Below, one piece after another: positions 16,719-25,428 of a DNA stretch of 64,000 nucleotides (the stretch's first letter is position 1; each line of letters begins with the position of its first letter). The notes below the pieces were generated by a model. The model was given only the letters and a program-made list of their open reading frames with translations, did no database searches and was not told the origin of the DNA. The stretch spans positions 3,140,001 to 3,204,000 of the forward strand of contig NZ_CP127385.1 of assembly GCF_030378205.1 (NCBI RefSeq). The letters are read 5' to 3'. The position numbers and the translations under genes are program-made. Origin of the DNA: Bradyrhizobium sp. NP1. Lineage in GTDB: Bacteria; Pseudomonadota; Alphaproteobacteria; Rhizobiales; Xanthobacteraceae.

Positions 16719-17876
16719 TTAGGGGCGCGTCCAGGACATTACGTAATCCGCGACTTCGATCTTGGTGGACTCCCGGGCAATTCGAAGGGGGCGGAACGTG
16801 TCGAGCATGATCGCGCATTCTTCGGATCGTTGTCCGACCTTGGCGCCGGCATTTTTCAAGACGCTTGGATGCGGACCATGTGTATGACCGGATGGATGCA
16901 GCGACAGCCCTCCGCGAGCGATGCCTCCCTTGCGGCTGAAGAAATTGCCTTCGGCGTAGAAGATGACTTCGTCCGAATCGACATTTGAATGGAATGACGG
17001 AATCGGCATCGCGCGCGGGTCGTAGTCGAGCATCCGCGGCACAAAGTTGCAGATGACCAGGTTGGTCGCTTCGAAAACCTGATGCGCCGGGGGCGGCCGG
17101 TGAAAGCTGCCGGTAATCGGCGAGTAATCCCGGACATTGAGGATATAGGGATAGTTGCAGCCGAACCAGCCCACGACGTCGAAGGGATGGGTCTGATAGA
17201 CGTAGCGCGTCATTCCCTCGCGGGTGCGTACCATGACCTCGACATTTTCGCCCTCACGGAGCAAGGGGCCTGTCGGTCGCTTCAGGTCCAGTTCGGAGTA
17301 GGGCGCCATCTGGAGATACTGCCCATACTGCGTGAGGTAGTGGTTCGGCGGGCGCACATGACCGGCAACCTCAAAAACCAGGGCGCGCAAGATCGAATTC
17401 GGGACGAAGCGATGGGTCGTCCCCTTGGGCAGGACGACATAATCGCCCTTTTCAACGGCCAGCGTACCAAACACGGTTTCCACCGTCGCCTCGCCATCGT
17501 GCACAAAGTACAATTCGTCAGCCATGGCATTGCGATACAGCGGCGATGCCTTGTCCGCGTTCACAAAAGACACCATGACGTCATCGTTGCCGCACAGTGC
17601 GGTGCGGGCGGTCAGCGTATTGCCGGTCTCGACGAGGTCGGAGGTGTTGAAGAGGCGCGGGATCAACGGAGTGTTGTCGTAGAGCTCTGGCGCTTTGAAA
17701 TTGGCTCGTTCGTAGGAGAGCACGCCGGTCGGGGCCTCCTTGTGATAGAGCAACGACATGTCGGAGGAGAAACCTTCTTCCCCCATCACCTCGGCTGCGT
17801 AGAGGCTGCCATCCGCTTTTTCGAACCGAGAAAAACGCTTCCTGGGTATTTCGCCGACCTGCATGAAATAAGGCAT
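16719..17876 (-). CDS. hmgA: Homogentisate 1,2-dioxygenase-like protein
   Basis: A 385-residue cupin-fold dioxygenase of the bacterial HmgA type, which opens homogentisate to maleylacetoacetate. The Fe ligands are visible as the His in SFHSNVDSDEVIFYAEGNF, the Glu in DEV, and a His in HPSGHTHGPHP. The N-terminal domain has NADKASPLYRNAMADELYFV and YVVLPKGTTHRF typical of the family. It heads a leftward operon with Lrp, a gentisate-type dioxygenase and an FAH hydrolase. No tyrosine-pathway partner (4-hydroxyphenylpyruvate dioxygenase) is present, so a role on another dihydroxyphenyl acid is possible. It is cytoplasmic. Confidence 0.87.
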   Translation of the reverse strand: MPYFMQVGEIPRKRFSRFEKADGSLYAAEVMGEEGFSSDMSLLYHKEAPTGVLSYERANFKAPELYDNTPLIPRLFNTSDLVETGNTLTARTALCGNDDVMVSFVNADKASPLYRNAMADELYFVHDGEATVETVFGTLAVEKGDYVVLPKGTTHRFVPNSILRALVFEVAGHVRPPNHYLTQYGQYLQMAPYSELDLKRPTGPLLREGENVEVMVRTREGMTRYVYQTHPFDVVGWFGCNYPYILNVRDYSPITGSFHRPPPAHQVFEATNLVICNFVPRMLDYDPRAMPIPSFHSNVDSDEVIFYAEGNFFSRKGGIARGGLSLHPSGHTHGPHPSVLKNAGAKVGQRSEECAIMLDTFRPLRIARESTKIEVADYVMSWTRP

Positions 17877-18438
17877 TGGGCCATCTCCGTTGAAGGCATA
17901 TCATTGCGCACATTTTCAATACTGCGCAAGATATTTCTCTATGATGATCTCTTGGCGAAAAGAAACTTGATCTTTGGGTCGGTTTCAGCAAAATAATGAA
18001 AATCGTTCGATGGCGGTGCCGGGGCGCTTTCGCTGCGTTTCGTGCGACGGCGATTTGCGGCCGGAAGGATTCTCCGAGCGGGTCGGCTGTCGCGCAATGA
18101 CAAAAAAGAGGGGACGCTCGGATGCTGTCCGATGGAGTGATGAGCTTGGTTCGGAGCCGTCCGCCGCAGATCCGGAGCGAGGCCGTTCGCTTTGGTTGGC
18201 CGCTCTCGCTTGCGGAAGCCGAGGTCTTCGAGCAACGCGGATATCAATGGGCGAGGGGTGTCGGACCTGTCCGGCATCGCCGTCGATCTGATCGAGGTCG
18301 TTGGAGCTCGAGCGTTCGCGTTTGCAAATCCCGGGATTGCCTACTCCGGCCGGCCGGGATCATCCGCAGCGCAACATGACATTGAATCTTTCTTCGCCAA
18401 ACGGCACCCCCACCCAGACGGCACGGAGATAAAATCGG
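17877..18438. other. Divergent gap between hmgA and ubiD-family gene
   Basis: This 560-base stretch holds the promoters of the leftward hmgA operon and the rightward ubiD operon, including the inverted repeat at 17904. Frames across 18000-18400 show no recognised domain. AT-rich DNA at 17925-18000 is the most promoter-like part. No gene is called. Confidence 0.55.
17904..17929. promoter_or_regulatory. Inverted repeat upstream of hmgA, candidate operator
   Basis: TTGCGCA at 17904-17910 is exactly mirrored by TGCGCAA at 17923-17929, with a 12-base AT-rich spacer and half-site centres about 19 bases apart. That places both on one face of the helix. It lies 28-53 bases before the hmgA start, a normal position for an operator. 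The Lrp-type regulator of the same operon is the obvious candidate to bind it, but this is untested. Confidence 0.5.
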
Positions 18439-20031
18439 ATGGACGAGACATTTCGCCAATTCCTCGACCGCTTGCGCCAATGCAAGGAATTGATTGACTT
18501 CCGTCAGCCGATCGATATTCGCCATATCGCGACCCTGGTCGATCAGTCTGACAAGGCTTTGTATTTCCATAATGTCATCGGCTACGACATGCCGGTTGTC
18601 TCGGGAATTATCCGGTCGCGCGAACGGGCCATGATGGCTATGGGTGCGACGGAATATCTGCAGATCGAAGACAGACTCAAGAACGGCATCAACAATCCGA
18701 TTTCGCCCCAGCGTGTCGCCAGTTCGCCGACGCGCGAGATCGTGATGTCCGGCGATGATGTCGATCTCTACAAGCTTCCGATCCCGATGTCGTCGATCTA
18801 CGACGGCGGCCCGATGATCACTGCCGGCGTGGTCATCGCCAAAGATGCCGAGTTCGGCATGAACACCGGGATCTACCGCTTCATGGTCAAAGAGAAGAAT
18901 CTGACCGGCATCGATATCGTCACTCCGAACAACATGCGGTTGTTCGTGCAGCGGGCATTCGAGACGCAGCGGCCTTTGCCGATTTCGATCAGCATCGGCA
19001 CGCACCCTATCGAACTGCTTGGGGCTGGTTTCCGCGCACCGCTGGGCGCAGACGAAATGGCGATCGCCGGCGGCATTCGCGGGCGCCCGGTTCAACTGGG
19101 AGCCTGCGAAACCGTCGATGTTCCTTATCTTGCAGATGCTGAAATCGTCCTGGAGGCTGAAGTCCTGCCGACGGGCTGGACACACCCCGAAGGCCGGTTC
19201 GGTGAATTCACCTGGTTGATGGGGGGGCTCCACTGGAATCCAATCGTCCGCGTGAAAGCGGTGTCGATGCGGCGTGATGCGGTCTATTATGCCCTGCACA
19301 TGCCGTGGGAAAACACCTGGTTGATGGCCCCGACCCGCTATACTGCGATCCGGCAGGCGTTGCGGACTGCAGGCGTGGCCGTCAAGGATATCAATATGAC
19401 GATGGGCGGCGTCACCTTCTGGCATGCGGTCATCTCGATCAAGAAGCAGGCCGGTGAGGGAAAGAACGCGCTTCTGGCTGCTCTGTCGGTCATGGATCTG
19501 AAGCATGTCGTCGTCGTCGATGACGATATCGACGTGTTCAATCCCGTCGAGGTCGAATGGGCGATCGCGACACGGGTCCAGGGCGATCGCGACATCATGA
19601 TCATCAGCGGTGCCCGCGGCAAGCCTTTGGATCCGAGTCTCGCGCCGACGCCACACGGTGTTGTGCCGACAACCGCGAAGGTTGGGATCGACGCGACGAT
19701 TTCAGAGGGAATTCCCAAAGAGCGCTATGAGCGCATCACTTACGCTTACGCCGATACTGCCAAGATTACCGATTACCTTGGCGGCAAATCCGATCATAAG
19801 GGCGAGACGGCCTCTGCGTCGGTCATTGACAAGCTCGCGGATGAGATCGCCGCCATCCTCGGCGAAACGCCGCTTTATTTCACCGAGGTCGCCGAGCGCT
19901 TTTCCAGCTATGAGTTCAATGCGGTGGCGCGGGCAGTTGGCCTGTTGCACGAAAAGGAAAAATTATGGCAGGACCCCAGAGGCCGCCTGTGCCTGCGAAA
20001 TTCCGCCTTCGCTGCCAAGTTGCCGCATTGA
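18439..20031 (+). CDS. UbiD-family prenyl-FMN-dependent (de)carboxylase with C-terminal extension
   Basis: A 530-residue UbiD-fold enzyme that reversibly decarboxylates aromatic or unsaturated acids using prenylated FMN from UbiX (4152). Family marks are AGVVIAKD in the first lobe, APLGADEMAIAGGIRGRPV, the ADAEIVLEAEV segment, EGRFGEFTWLMGG, and VKHINMT-like VKDINMTMGG. After the usual end near KITDYL there are about 75 extra residues, including LYFTEVAERFSSYEFNAVAR, that could be a small winged-helix-like domain. The 3' end overlaps the next gene by 67 bases. Cotranscription with an importer suggests that importer carries its substrate. Confidence 0.9.
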   Translation: MDETFRQFLDRLRQCKELIDFRQPIDIRHIATLVDQSDKALYFHNVIGYDMPVVSGIIRSRERAMMAMGATEYLQIEDRLKNGINNPISPQRVASSPTREIVMSGDDVDLYKLPIPMSSIYDGGPMITAGVVIAKDAEFGMNTGIYRFMVKEKNLTGIDIVTPNNMRLFVQRAFETQRPLPISISIGTHPIELLGAGFRAPLGADEMAIAGGIRGRPVQLGACETVDVPYLADAEIVLEAEVLPTGWTHPEGRFGEFTWLMGGLHWNPIVRVKAVSMRRDAVYYALHMPWENTWLMAPTRYTAIRQALRTAGVAVKDINMTMGGVTFWHAVISIKKQAGEGKNALLAALSVMDLKHVVVVDDDIDVFNPVEVEWAIATRVQGDRDIMIISGARGKPLDPSLAPTPHGVVPTTAKVGIDATISEGIPKERYERITYAYADTAKITDYLGGKSDHKGETASASVIDKLADEIAAILGETPLYFTEVAERFSSYEFNAVARAVGLLHEKEKLWQDPRGRLCLRNSAFAAKLPH

Positions 20032-21044
20032 CCGCGGCGCGCGGGAGTACAAAGGAAAAGGCTTTCCAGCGGCGATTGCGGACAATCATCACGTTCCGAC
20101 TAGTCTTGCTGGCGTTTTGCCCGTTGTTCGCTGTCTCGTCACATCCCGAGACGGCGAGCGCTGCGACCGTGCTTCGCATTGCCTCGGCACAACAATCGAT
20201 CGCGTCCATCCCGGTGGTCGTCGCAATGCAACAGAAGTTGTTCGAGGCGGAGGGTATTGCGGCCGAGATCATCGATTTCGAAGGAGGCGGGCCCGCCGTT
20301 CAAGCCTTGGTGGGTGGCGGAGTCGATCTCTGCATCTGTGGCGGCGATCATGCGATGAGATTGGCCAGTCGCGGTCTTGGAGGCGCCGTTTTGGTCGCCT
20401 TGCTCGACAAGCATCCGTATTCGCTGTTGGCTCCGGTCGGATCGACCATAGCCGATTTGAAAGGCCTGCGCGGCAAACCAATCGGGATCACTTCTCCCGG
20501 CAGCCTCACAGACAACACGCTTCGCTATATGATACGGAATCTCGGCCTGGACCCAGACACCGATTACGAAATTATCGCTGCGGGTACGGGAGCTTCTATG
20601 CGAGCTGCGCTCGACACCGGCTCGATTGCAGCCGGCATGTTCACGACGCCTGACGTCCAGGCGAACATCGCGACAGGGAAATATAAATTCATCGCGGATT
20701 TCCGCGACCTTGACCATATGGCCCTGGATCTCATCGCCCTTGGCAGCTGGCTGAAGGAAAATGACGCGACTGCGCATGCAGCGGCGCGGGCCATCGTCAA
20801 GGCTGAGAAGATCATTCAGACGGATCAGAAAGCCGTGCAGGCAGCTGTCCGCGAGCGCTTTCCAGCTCTGTCGCCGGATCTCGTCGCAGCGGTCGCCAGG
20901 GATGCGGCCGAGCGCAATCTGTCCCATGACGGACGCGCGAAAGAGGCTGGATTCAAAACCGCGCTCGACATGTTGCGGGTTGCCGACCCGAGTGTGAAGG
21001 CGGTCACCTACAAGGATGTCGTTGCGCTTCGCTATCTACCTTGA
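19965..21044 (+). CDS. SsuA/NMT1-like ABC substrate-binding protein
   Basis: A 359-residue periplasmic binding protein. The ATG at 19965 has AAGGA six bases upstream, giving a basic N-terminus and a signal sequence at about 42-66 (LVLLAFCPLFAVS...ASAA). A TTG at 20028 would shorten the leader. The mature part shows LRIASAQQSIASIPVVVAMQ, GGGVDLCICGGDHAMRLASR and ADLKGLRGKPIGITSPGS, typical of the family. It is translationally entangled with the UbiD gene end (67-base overlap) and precedes its permease by six bases. Its ligand is probably the acid processed by the UbiD homologue. Confidence 0.88.
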   Translation: MAGPQRPPVPAKFRLRCQVAALTAARGSTKEKAFQRRLRTIITFRLVLLAFCPLFAVSSHPETASAATVLRIASAQQSIASIPVVVAMQQKLFEAEGIAAEIIDFEGGGPAVQALVGGGVDLCICGGDHAMRLASRGLGGAVLVALLDKHPYSLLAPVGSTIADLKGLRGKPIGITSPGSLTDNTLRYMIRNLGLDPDTDYEIIAAGTGASMRAALDTGSIAAGMFTTPDVQANIATGKYKFIADFRDLDHMALDLIALGSWLKENDATAHAAARAIVKAEKIIQTDQKAVQAAVRERFPALSPDLVAAVARDAAERNLSHDGRAKEAGFKTALDMLRVADPSVKAVTYKDVVALRYLP

Positions 21045-21050
21045 CCGCCC

Positions 21051-21866
21051 ATGGCTGAACCAGGCATCGCAGAGGAAACCTCGACCACGAGACCGCTCGT
21101 GCGCGGTGGCGTGGATTATGCGACCTTCTGCTGGCGTCTGGCTTTGATCATCGGGTTACTGTTGATCTGGGAACTTGCCGCCGGCCGTCTGTTCAACGAG
21201 TTCTGGAGCAGCCGGCCAAGTCTGATCGGTGAACGGCTCATCGCATTGCTGAGAAGCGGAGAACTTTCTCGACACGTCTACGCCACGGTTGCAGAAGCTT
21301 TGCTGGGGCTGTTGCTGGGCGCGGTGGTCGGAACGCCGATTGGCGTGGCCCTGGCGCGCTATCGGCGCGCGGCGAAAATTGTCGACCCCTTCGTCATGGG
21401 CCTTTATGGCCTGCCTCGCGTCGCGCTTGCCCCGATGTTCATCTTGTGGTTCGGGATTAGCCTCTTCGCGAAAATCATGATGTCGTTTTCAATGGTTTTG
21501 TTCGTTTTCATTATGAACGTTACTGAAGGAATTCGTACCGTCGATCCCGATATCATCGATCTGATGCGTACGATGCGCGCGTCACGATCCTACATTATGC
21601 GCAAGGTAACGCTTCCTTCCATTGTTCCATGGCTCATTGCGTCCTTTCGCATCGGGATCGGGCTGTCCCTGGTGGGGGCTGTCGTCGGTGAGTTGATCGG
21701 CGCGAACCGCGGCTTGGGCTGGTACGTGACGCGCGCCGGCGGCCAGCTCGATACGACCGGCGTCTTCACCGGCTTGTTCCTTCTTATGCTTGTTGCGATG
21801 ATCGCCAATCAAATCATTTTCATGATCGAAGGAAGGGTGCTGCATTGGCGCCGCGGGCAGAGATGA
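21051..21866 (+). CDS. SsuC-type ABC transporter permease
   Basis: A 271-residue inner-membrane permease with about six membrane segments, the first near 28-45 (WRLALIIGLLLIWELAAG). The cytoplasmic coupling loop reads IIDLMRTMRASRSYIMRKVT before LPSIVPWLIASFRIG. It is the second gene of the importer in the ubiD operon, six bases after the binding protein and overlapping the ATPase start by four bases if the ATG at 21863 is used. Nothing is missing. Confidence 0.92.
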   Translation: MAEPGIAEETSTTRPLVRGGVDYATFCWRLALIIGLLLIWELAAGRLFNEFWSSRPSLIGERLIALLRSGELSRHVYATVAEALLGLLLGAVVGTPIGVALARYRRAAKIVDPFVMGLYGLPRVALAPMFILWFGISLFAKIMMSFSMVLFVFIMNVTEGIRTVDPDIIDLMRTMRASRSYIMRKVTLPSIVPWLIASFRIGIGLSLVGAVVGELIGANRGLGWYVTRAGGQLDTTGVFTGLFLLMLVAMIANQIIFMIEGRVLHWRRGQR

Positions 21867-22651
21867 CGGCTGCGGCAGAGGCAGAGGCCTCACGCATACT
21901 GCTCGACAACGTCTCGATTTCCTACGAGACCGACCACGGTCGCTTACAGGTCGTCGACCGCGTCAGCCTGACCGTGGATAAGGCCGAATTCGTTGTCCTT
22001 GTAGGACCGAGCGGCTGCGGCAAGTCGACGATCCTGCGGGCGATCGCTGGCCTTAACGCCGCCGAGAGCGGATCGATCACAGTCGATGGAAGGAGGGTCA
22101 ACGGGCCGCCCGAGCATATTGGCTTCATGTTTCAGAAAGACACGCTTCTGCCTTGGCAGACGGTGCGCGAAAATATCGAAGTAGGTCTCGCTTTGGCCGG
22201 CGTCTCGCCGTCGCTCTGGACGAAGCGAGTTGCAGAGTTGCTGGCCCTTCTGCGTCTATCCGAGTTTCGAGATGCCTATCCAGCGCAATTGTCCGGTGGC
22301 ATGCGCCATCGCGTTTCGCTCGGGCGTATGCTGGCCTATGAACCGGCCGTCATGCTGATGGACGAGCCATTCGGAGCCCTTGATTTCCAGACCAAAGCCG
22401 TGATGGGGCGTGAGCTTTTGCGCATTTGGGAGGCGGAGCGGCGCAGCATCCTGTTCGTCACCCATGACATCGAGGAGGCCGTTGCGCTTGCCGATCGCAT
22501 CATAGTTTTCTCGCCACGGCCGGCCCGCATCCTCGCGGAGCATCGAATTGCACTGCCCCGGCCCCGCAACCTGCGTGCTCTGCGTGCGAGCACGGACTTT
22601 ACTGGATACACACGCGCAATATGGGAAGCCCTCGGCAGCGAAGAAGAATAA
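21863..22651 (+). CDS. SsuB-type ABC transporter ATPase
   Basis: A 262-residue ATPase with Walker A GPSGCGKST, Q-loop FMFQKDTLLPWQ, signature LSGGMRHRVSLGR, Walker B VMLMDEPFGALDFQ and switch His in FVTHDIEEAVALADR. I chose the ATG at 21863, which forms an ATGA overlap with the permease stop; a TTG at 21845 is the alternative. It completes the importer encoded behind the UbiD homologue. The C-terminal part (LPRPRNLRALRASTDFTGY) is normal for nitrate/sulfonate-type ATPases. Confidence 0.92.
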   Translation: MTAAAEAEASRILLDNVSISYETDHGRLQVVDRVSLTVDKAEFVVLVGPSGCGKSTILRAIAGLNAAESGSITVDGRRVNGPPEHIGFMFQKDTLLPWQTVRENIEVGLALAGVSPSLWTKRVAELLALLRLSEFRDAYPAQLSGGMRHRVSLGRMLAYEPAVMLMDEPFGALDFQTKAVMGRELLRIWEAERRSILFVTHDIEEAVALADRIIVFSPRPARILAEHRIALPRPRNLRALRASTDFTGYTRAIWEALGSEEE

Positions 22652-22708
22652 GGCATTCGATCGCAGAGAATGGATCCTGCCGACCGCGCCGTGTGGGGCA
22701 ACGACGCG

Positions 22709-22830
22709 CTAGACAGCAGGGCGTCCAGCACCATTGCGCCGCGATCATGGAGCGAAAGCCCGAAATGAAACATCCGCTCCAATTCGACGAGCGTCTGGTT
22801 TGGCACCGCGATCAACCGGTCGCTCGCCGC
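22709..22830 (-). pseudogene. Remnant of a GntR/FCD regulator
   Basis: On the reverse strand this stretch reads QTLVELERMFHFGLSLHDRG fused directly to AMVLDALLSS. In the intact GntR regulator at 29095 those two blocks are separated by about 40 residues. The remnant is therefore an internally deleted piece of a close paralogue, lacking the DNA-binding domain. It lies just downstream of an importer operon and upstream of the reductase-ligase-GGT operon. No other gene lies in 22652-23031; the AT-rich part near 22880-23030 must hold the promoter for the next operon. Confidence 0.8.
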
Positions 22831-23031
22831 CGTGATCGATTTTGTCGCAGCCCATGGGCTTTCTGGCGATGAGCGATTTGAACATATTAGTAGGAGCGCA
22901 GTGAGATTATCAAAGAGGTTCAAGTCATCGGATATGGAGCCATTAGATCGAGCAGATCGTAGGAAATTTGGATAGACAGGCGACATAACGATATGTATCA
23001 ATACCTCATAGAACATGTCAGGGAGAGTTGA

Positions 23032-24057
23032 ATGCCGACAGGAACGATGCGCGCGCTGGTTTTGGGAAGCCATGGCGGGCTTGAAAATCTCAAGATCGTG
23101 AATGATCGGCCGATACCGACTGCCACCGACGGACATGTGGTCATTCGCGTCGGAGCCTCCTCCTTCAACTACCACGACGTCTTCACCGTGCGCGGCATGC
23201 CGGGCATCAAGGTGCCGCTCCCGGTGGTGATCGGCCTCGATATGGCTGGCGAGATTTCTGAAGTCGGAGCCGGCGTCCAGGGCTGGAAAAAGGGCGACCG
23301 CGTTCTGGTCAATCCACTGAACAAGAAGAAGGGGCTGCTCGGCGAGATGATGGATGGCGGCATGGCCCAATACTGCCTGGTCGCTGCCGACCAGTTGATC
23401 CGAATGCCGGATGACGTCTCCTACGAAGAAGCCGCCTCGCTTCCGGTCGCCTACGGGACAGCGCATCGCATGCTGGTGACCCACAATACGATCAAGGCTG
23501 GCGACCGCGTGTTGGTGCTTGGTGCATCCGGCGGCGTCGGCACGGGGTGCGTGTTGCTAGCCAAGCTCGCGGGGGCTGAAGTCATCGCCTGTGCGGGTGG
23601 CGAGGACAAGATGCAGCGTCTTCGTGATCTGGGTGCCGATCATGTGATCAATTACAAGGACGTCGACTTCTCGAAGTGGGCGATCGAAAAGTACGGCAAG
23701 CCGCAGCGCCGCACCTATGACGGCGGCGTCGACGTCGTTGTGAACTTCACCGGCGGCGACACCTGGCTGCCCTCGCTGCGTTGCCTCAAGCGCGGCGGCA
23801 AGTTGCTCGTTTGCGGCGCGACCGCCGGGCACGATCCGAAGGAGGACCTGCGTTACATCTGGAGCTTCGAGCTGCAGGTGATCGGCTCCAACAGCTTCTA
23901 CGACGATAACCTTGCCGATCTGATGCGTCTGATTGCGGCAAAGAAGCTCAAGCCGGTGATCGACAAGGTTCTTCCGCTCGACCGGGCGATCGAGGGTCTG
24001 CGGTTGATCGAGAACAGGGAGGTTCTGGGTAAGGTGGTGGTGAACCCCTCAGCCTGA
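23032..24057 (+). CDS. Zinc-independent medium-chain dehydrogenase/reductase (quinone oxidoreductase-like)
   Basis: A 341-residue MDR-superfamily NAD(P)H oxidoreductase. The N-terminal GroES-like domain has VRGMPGIKVPLPVVIGLDMA then GEISEVGAGV, and the nucleotide fold has VLGASGGVGTGCVLLAKLAGA. Where zinc alcohol dehydrogenases have a catalytic Cys and four structural Cys, this protein has SSFNYHD and PLNKKKGL, so it probably binds no zinc. Related enzymes reduce quinones or enoyl thioesters. GGAGAG precedes the ATG. It heads an operon with a hotdog thioesterase, a glyoxalase-like protein, an acyl-CoA ligase and GGT. The substrate is unknown. Confidence 0.85.
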   Translation: MPTGTMRALVLGSHGGLENLKIVNDRPIPTATDGHVVIRVGASSFNYHDVFTVRGMPGIKVPLPVVIGLDMAGEISEVGAGVQGWKKGDRVLVNPLNKKKGLLGEMMDGGMAQYCLVAADQLIRMPDDVSYEEAASLPVAYGTAHRMLVTHNTIKAGDRVLVLGASGGVGTGCVLLAKLAGAEVIACAGGEDKMQRLRDLGADHVINYKDVDFSKWAIEKYGKPQRRTYDGGVDVVVNFTGGDTWLPSLRCLKRGGKLLVCGATAGHDPKEDLRYIWSFELQVIGSNSFYDDNLADLMRLIAAKKLKPVIDKVLPLDRAIEGLRLIENREVLGKVVVNPSA

Positions 24058-24088
24058 TCTTCCAGGAAACAATCAATGTGAAGGATCG

Positions 24089-24511
24089 ATGATGACCGAG
24101 AAGCTTACACCCGCCGCTGTCGAGGAAATGATCAGGACCCGCCCCTTCCACGAATGGCTTGGCTTGCGTGTTCAGAAGGTGGACGAGAGCGGTATCGAGC
24201 TGACCGCCACCTGGCGCGAAGAGTGGGTGGCCAACCCGGAGCGCCGCTATACGCATGGCGGCATCCTGGCGACGCTCGTCGATTTGGCGGCCGATTGGGC
24301 GCTGGTGATGCATACCGGTCGCGGCGTTCCGACAATCGACATGCGGGTTGACTATCACCGCGCCGCGATGCCTGGCGACTTGACGGCAAAGGGCCGCATC
24401 GTGAAGCTGGGCAGCCAGTTTTCCGTCGCGGAAGCCAGCGTCCACGACAAGGATGGTGCTCTTCTTGCCAGTGGCCGAGGGGTCTATCTCACAGCGTCTC
24501 CGAAGGCCTGA
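24089..24511 (+). CDS. PaaI-type hotdog thioesterase
   Basis: A 140-residue acyl-CoA thioesterase of the PaaI/hotdog class. The conserved core is RYTHGGILATLVDLAADWAL, where the HGG turn and Asp supply the active site, followed by TIDMRVDYHRAAMPGDLTAK. Length is normal. AAGGA lies five bases before the ATG (a second ATG follows immediately). It is 31 bases behind the reductase and probably cotranscribed. With the downstream acyl-CoA ligase it could act as a release or proof-reading enzyme for aromatic CoA thioesters, as PaaI does in phenylacetate breakdown; that is inference. Confidence 0.88.
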   Translation: MMTEKLTPAAVEEMIRTRPFHEWLGLRVQKVDESGIELTATWREEWVANPERRYTHGGILATLVDLAADWALVMHTGRGVPTIDMRVDYHRAAMPGDLTAKGRIVKLGSQFSVAEASVHDKDGALLASGRGVYLTASPKA

Positions 24512-24597
24512 TCGGGTAGCCTTACGTGGTAGTCCCGCCCCAAGACAACAATGGCCTCAGGACGGCGGCAGAATCTGCCATCCTGAGGCGTGAGGGG

Positions 24598-25428
24598 ATG
24601 TTTGATCACGCGGTTCTGAACCTCCACTATCATCTCGATGCCGGCGAGGAATTGTTTGGTTCGCTCGGCTTCAAGATCTCGCCACGAGGCTATCATAGCC
24701 TTGGGTCGATGAATCATCTGATCGTGTTCGGCACTAATTACCTCGAGCTCATCGGCCTCGATCCGGCGAATCCCAATCCGCGGAAAGAACTCCTCGATTG
24801 GCCTGTCGGTCTGAACGGCTTGGTCTACAGCAGCGACGATATCGAGGTCACGCAAGCGCGGCTGCAATCTCAGCAACTGCCAGCCCTCGAGCCGAAAGCC
24901 TTCAGCCGGCCAGTCACGATTGACGGCGAGACCGCCGAGGCGCGGTTTCGCACCATTCACATGGATCGCGAGTTCTTTCCGGCTTCCCGTCTCTATTTCT
25001 GCGAACACCTGACGCCGGGCCTGGTCTGGAATGGGGCGTTCATGCAGCATCCGAACACGGCGAACTGCTTGAAGCGGGTGTTGGTCGCCGCTGATGATCT
25101 CGATGCGCAGGCCGGTCGGCTCGCCCGGGCGGTCGGAGTAAGGCCCGGCCCGGACGCTACTGTCGACGTCGGTGGCACGCGCGTTGAATTCATGTCGCGA
25201 CAACGTCTCGCAAATCTCTATCGCAATAACGTTGATCTGGAAGGGGCGCTTCCGCGTGTCGTGGGAATGAGCATCGCCGTCCGCTCGCTGAATGCATTCA
25301 GGGCCAGTTTGGATTCACGGTGGACCGACAAGCTGGTCGGGTTGGACCGTCATCACTTGATCGCCCCCGCTGCTGAATGCTTCGGCGTGATGCTCGAATT
25401 TCTCGAACCGAATGTAAGTTTGGCATGA
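24598..25428 (+). CDS. Glyoxalase/VOC superfamily protein (Glyoxalase_3-like)
   Basis: A 276-residue protein of the vicinal-oxygen-chelate fold, resembling the Glyoxalase_3 (PF13468) group. It begins MFDHAVLNLHYHLDAGEELF and continues FKISPRGYHSLGSMNHLIVF then NYLELIGLD, the first beta-alpha-beta-beta-beta module. A second module follows from about 160. The start at 24598 was chosen because conservation begins there; upstream codons are open. Family members include metal-dependent isomerases and ring-opening enzymes, but this subgroup is uncharacterised. The stop overlaps the ligase ATG by four bases. Confidence 0.78.
   Translation: MFDHAVLNLHYHLDAGEELFGSLGFKISPRGYHSLGSMNHLIVFGTNYLELIGLDPANPNPRKELLDWPVGLNGLVYSSDDIEVTQARLQSQQLPALEPKAFSRPVTIDGETAEARFRTIHMDREFFPASRLYFCEHLTPGLVWNGAFMQHPNTANCLKRVLVAADDLDAQAGRLARAVGVRPGPDATVDVGGTRVEFMSRQRLANLYRNNVDLEGALPRVVGMSIAVRSLNAFRASLDSRWTDKLVGLDRHHLIAPAAECFGVMLEFLEPNVSLA

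Noticed and set aside
18244..19656. A 470-codon reverse frame opposite the UbiD homologue
   Set aside because: It is antisense to a gene with clear UbiD motifs and has no domain or ribosome-binding site of its own.
22336..23484. A 382-codon reverse frame spanning the ABC ATPase end and the reductase start
   Set aside because: Only the middle piece (22709-22830) has similarity, to GntR/FCD regulators; the rest is antisense to real genes. It is recorded as a remnant instead.
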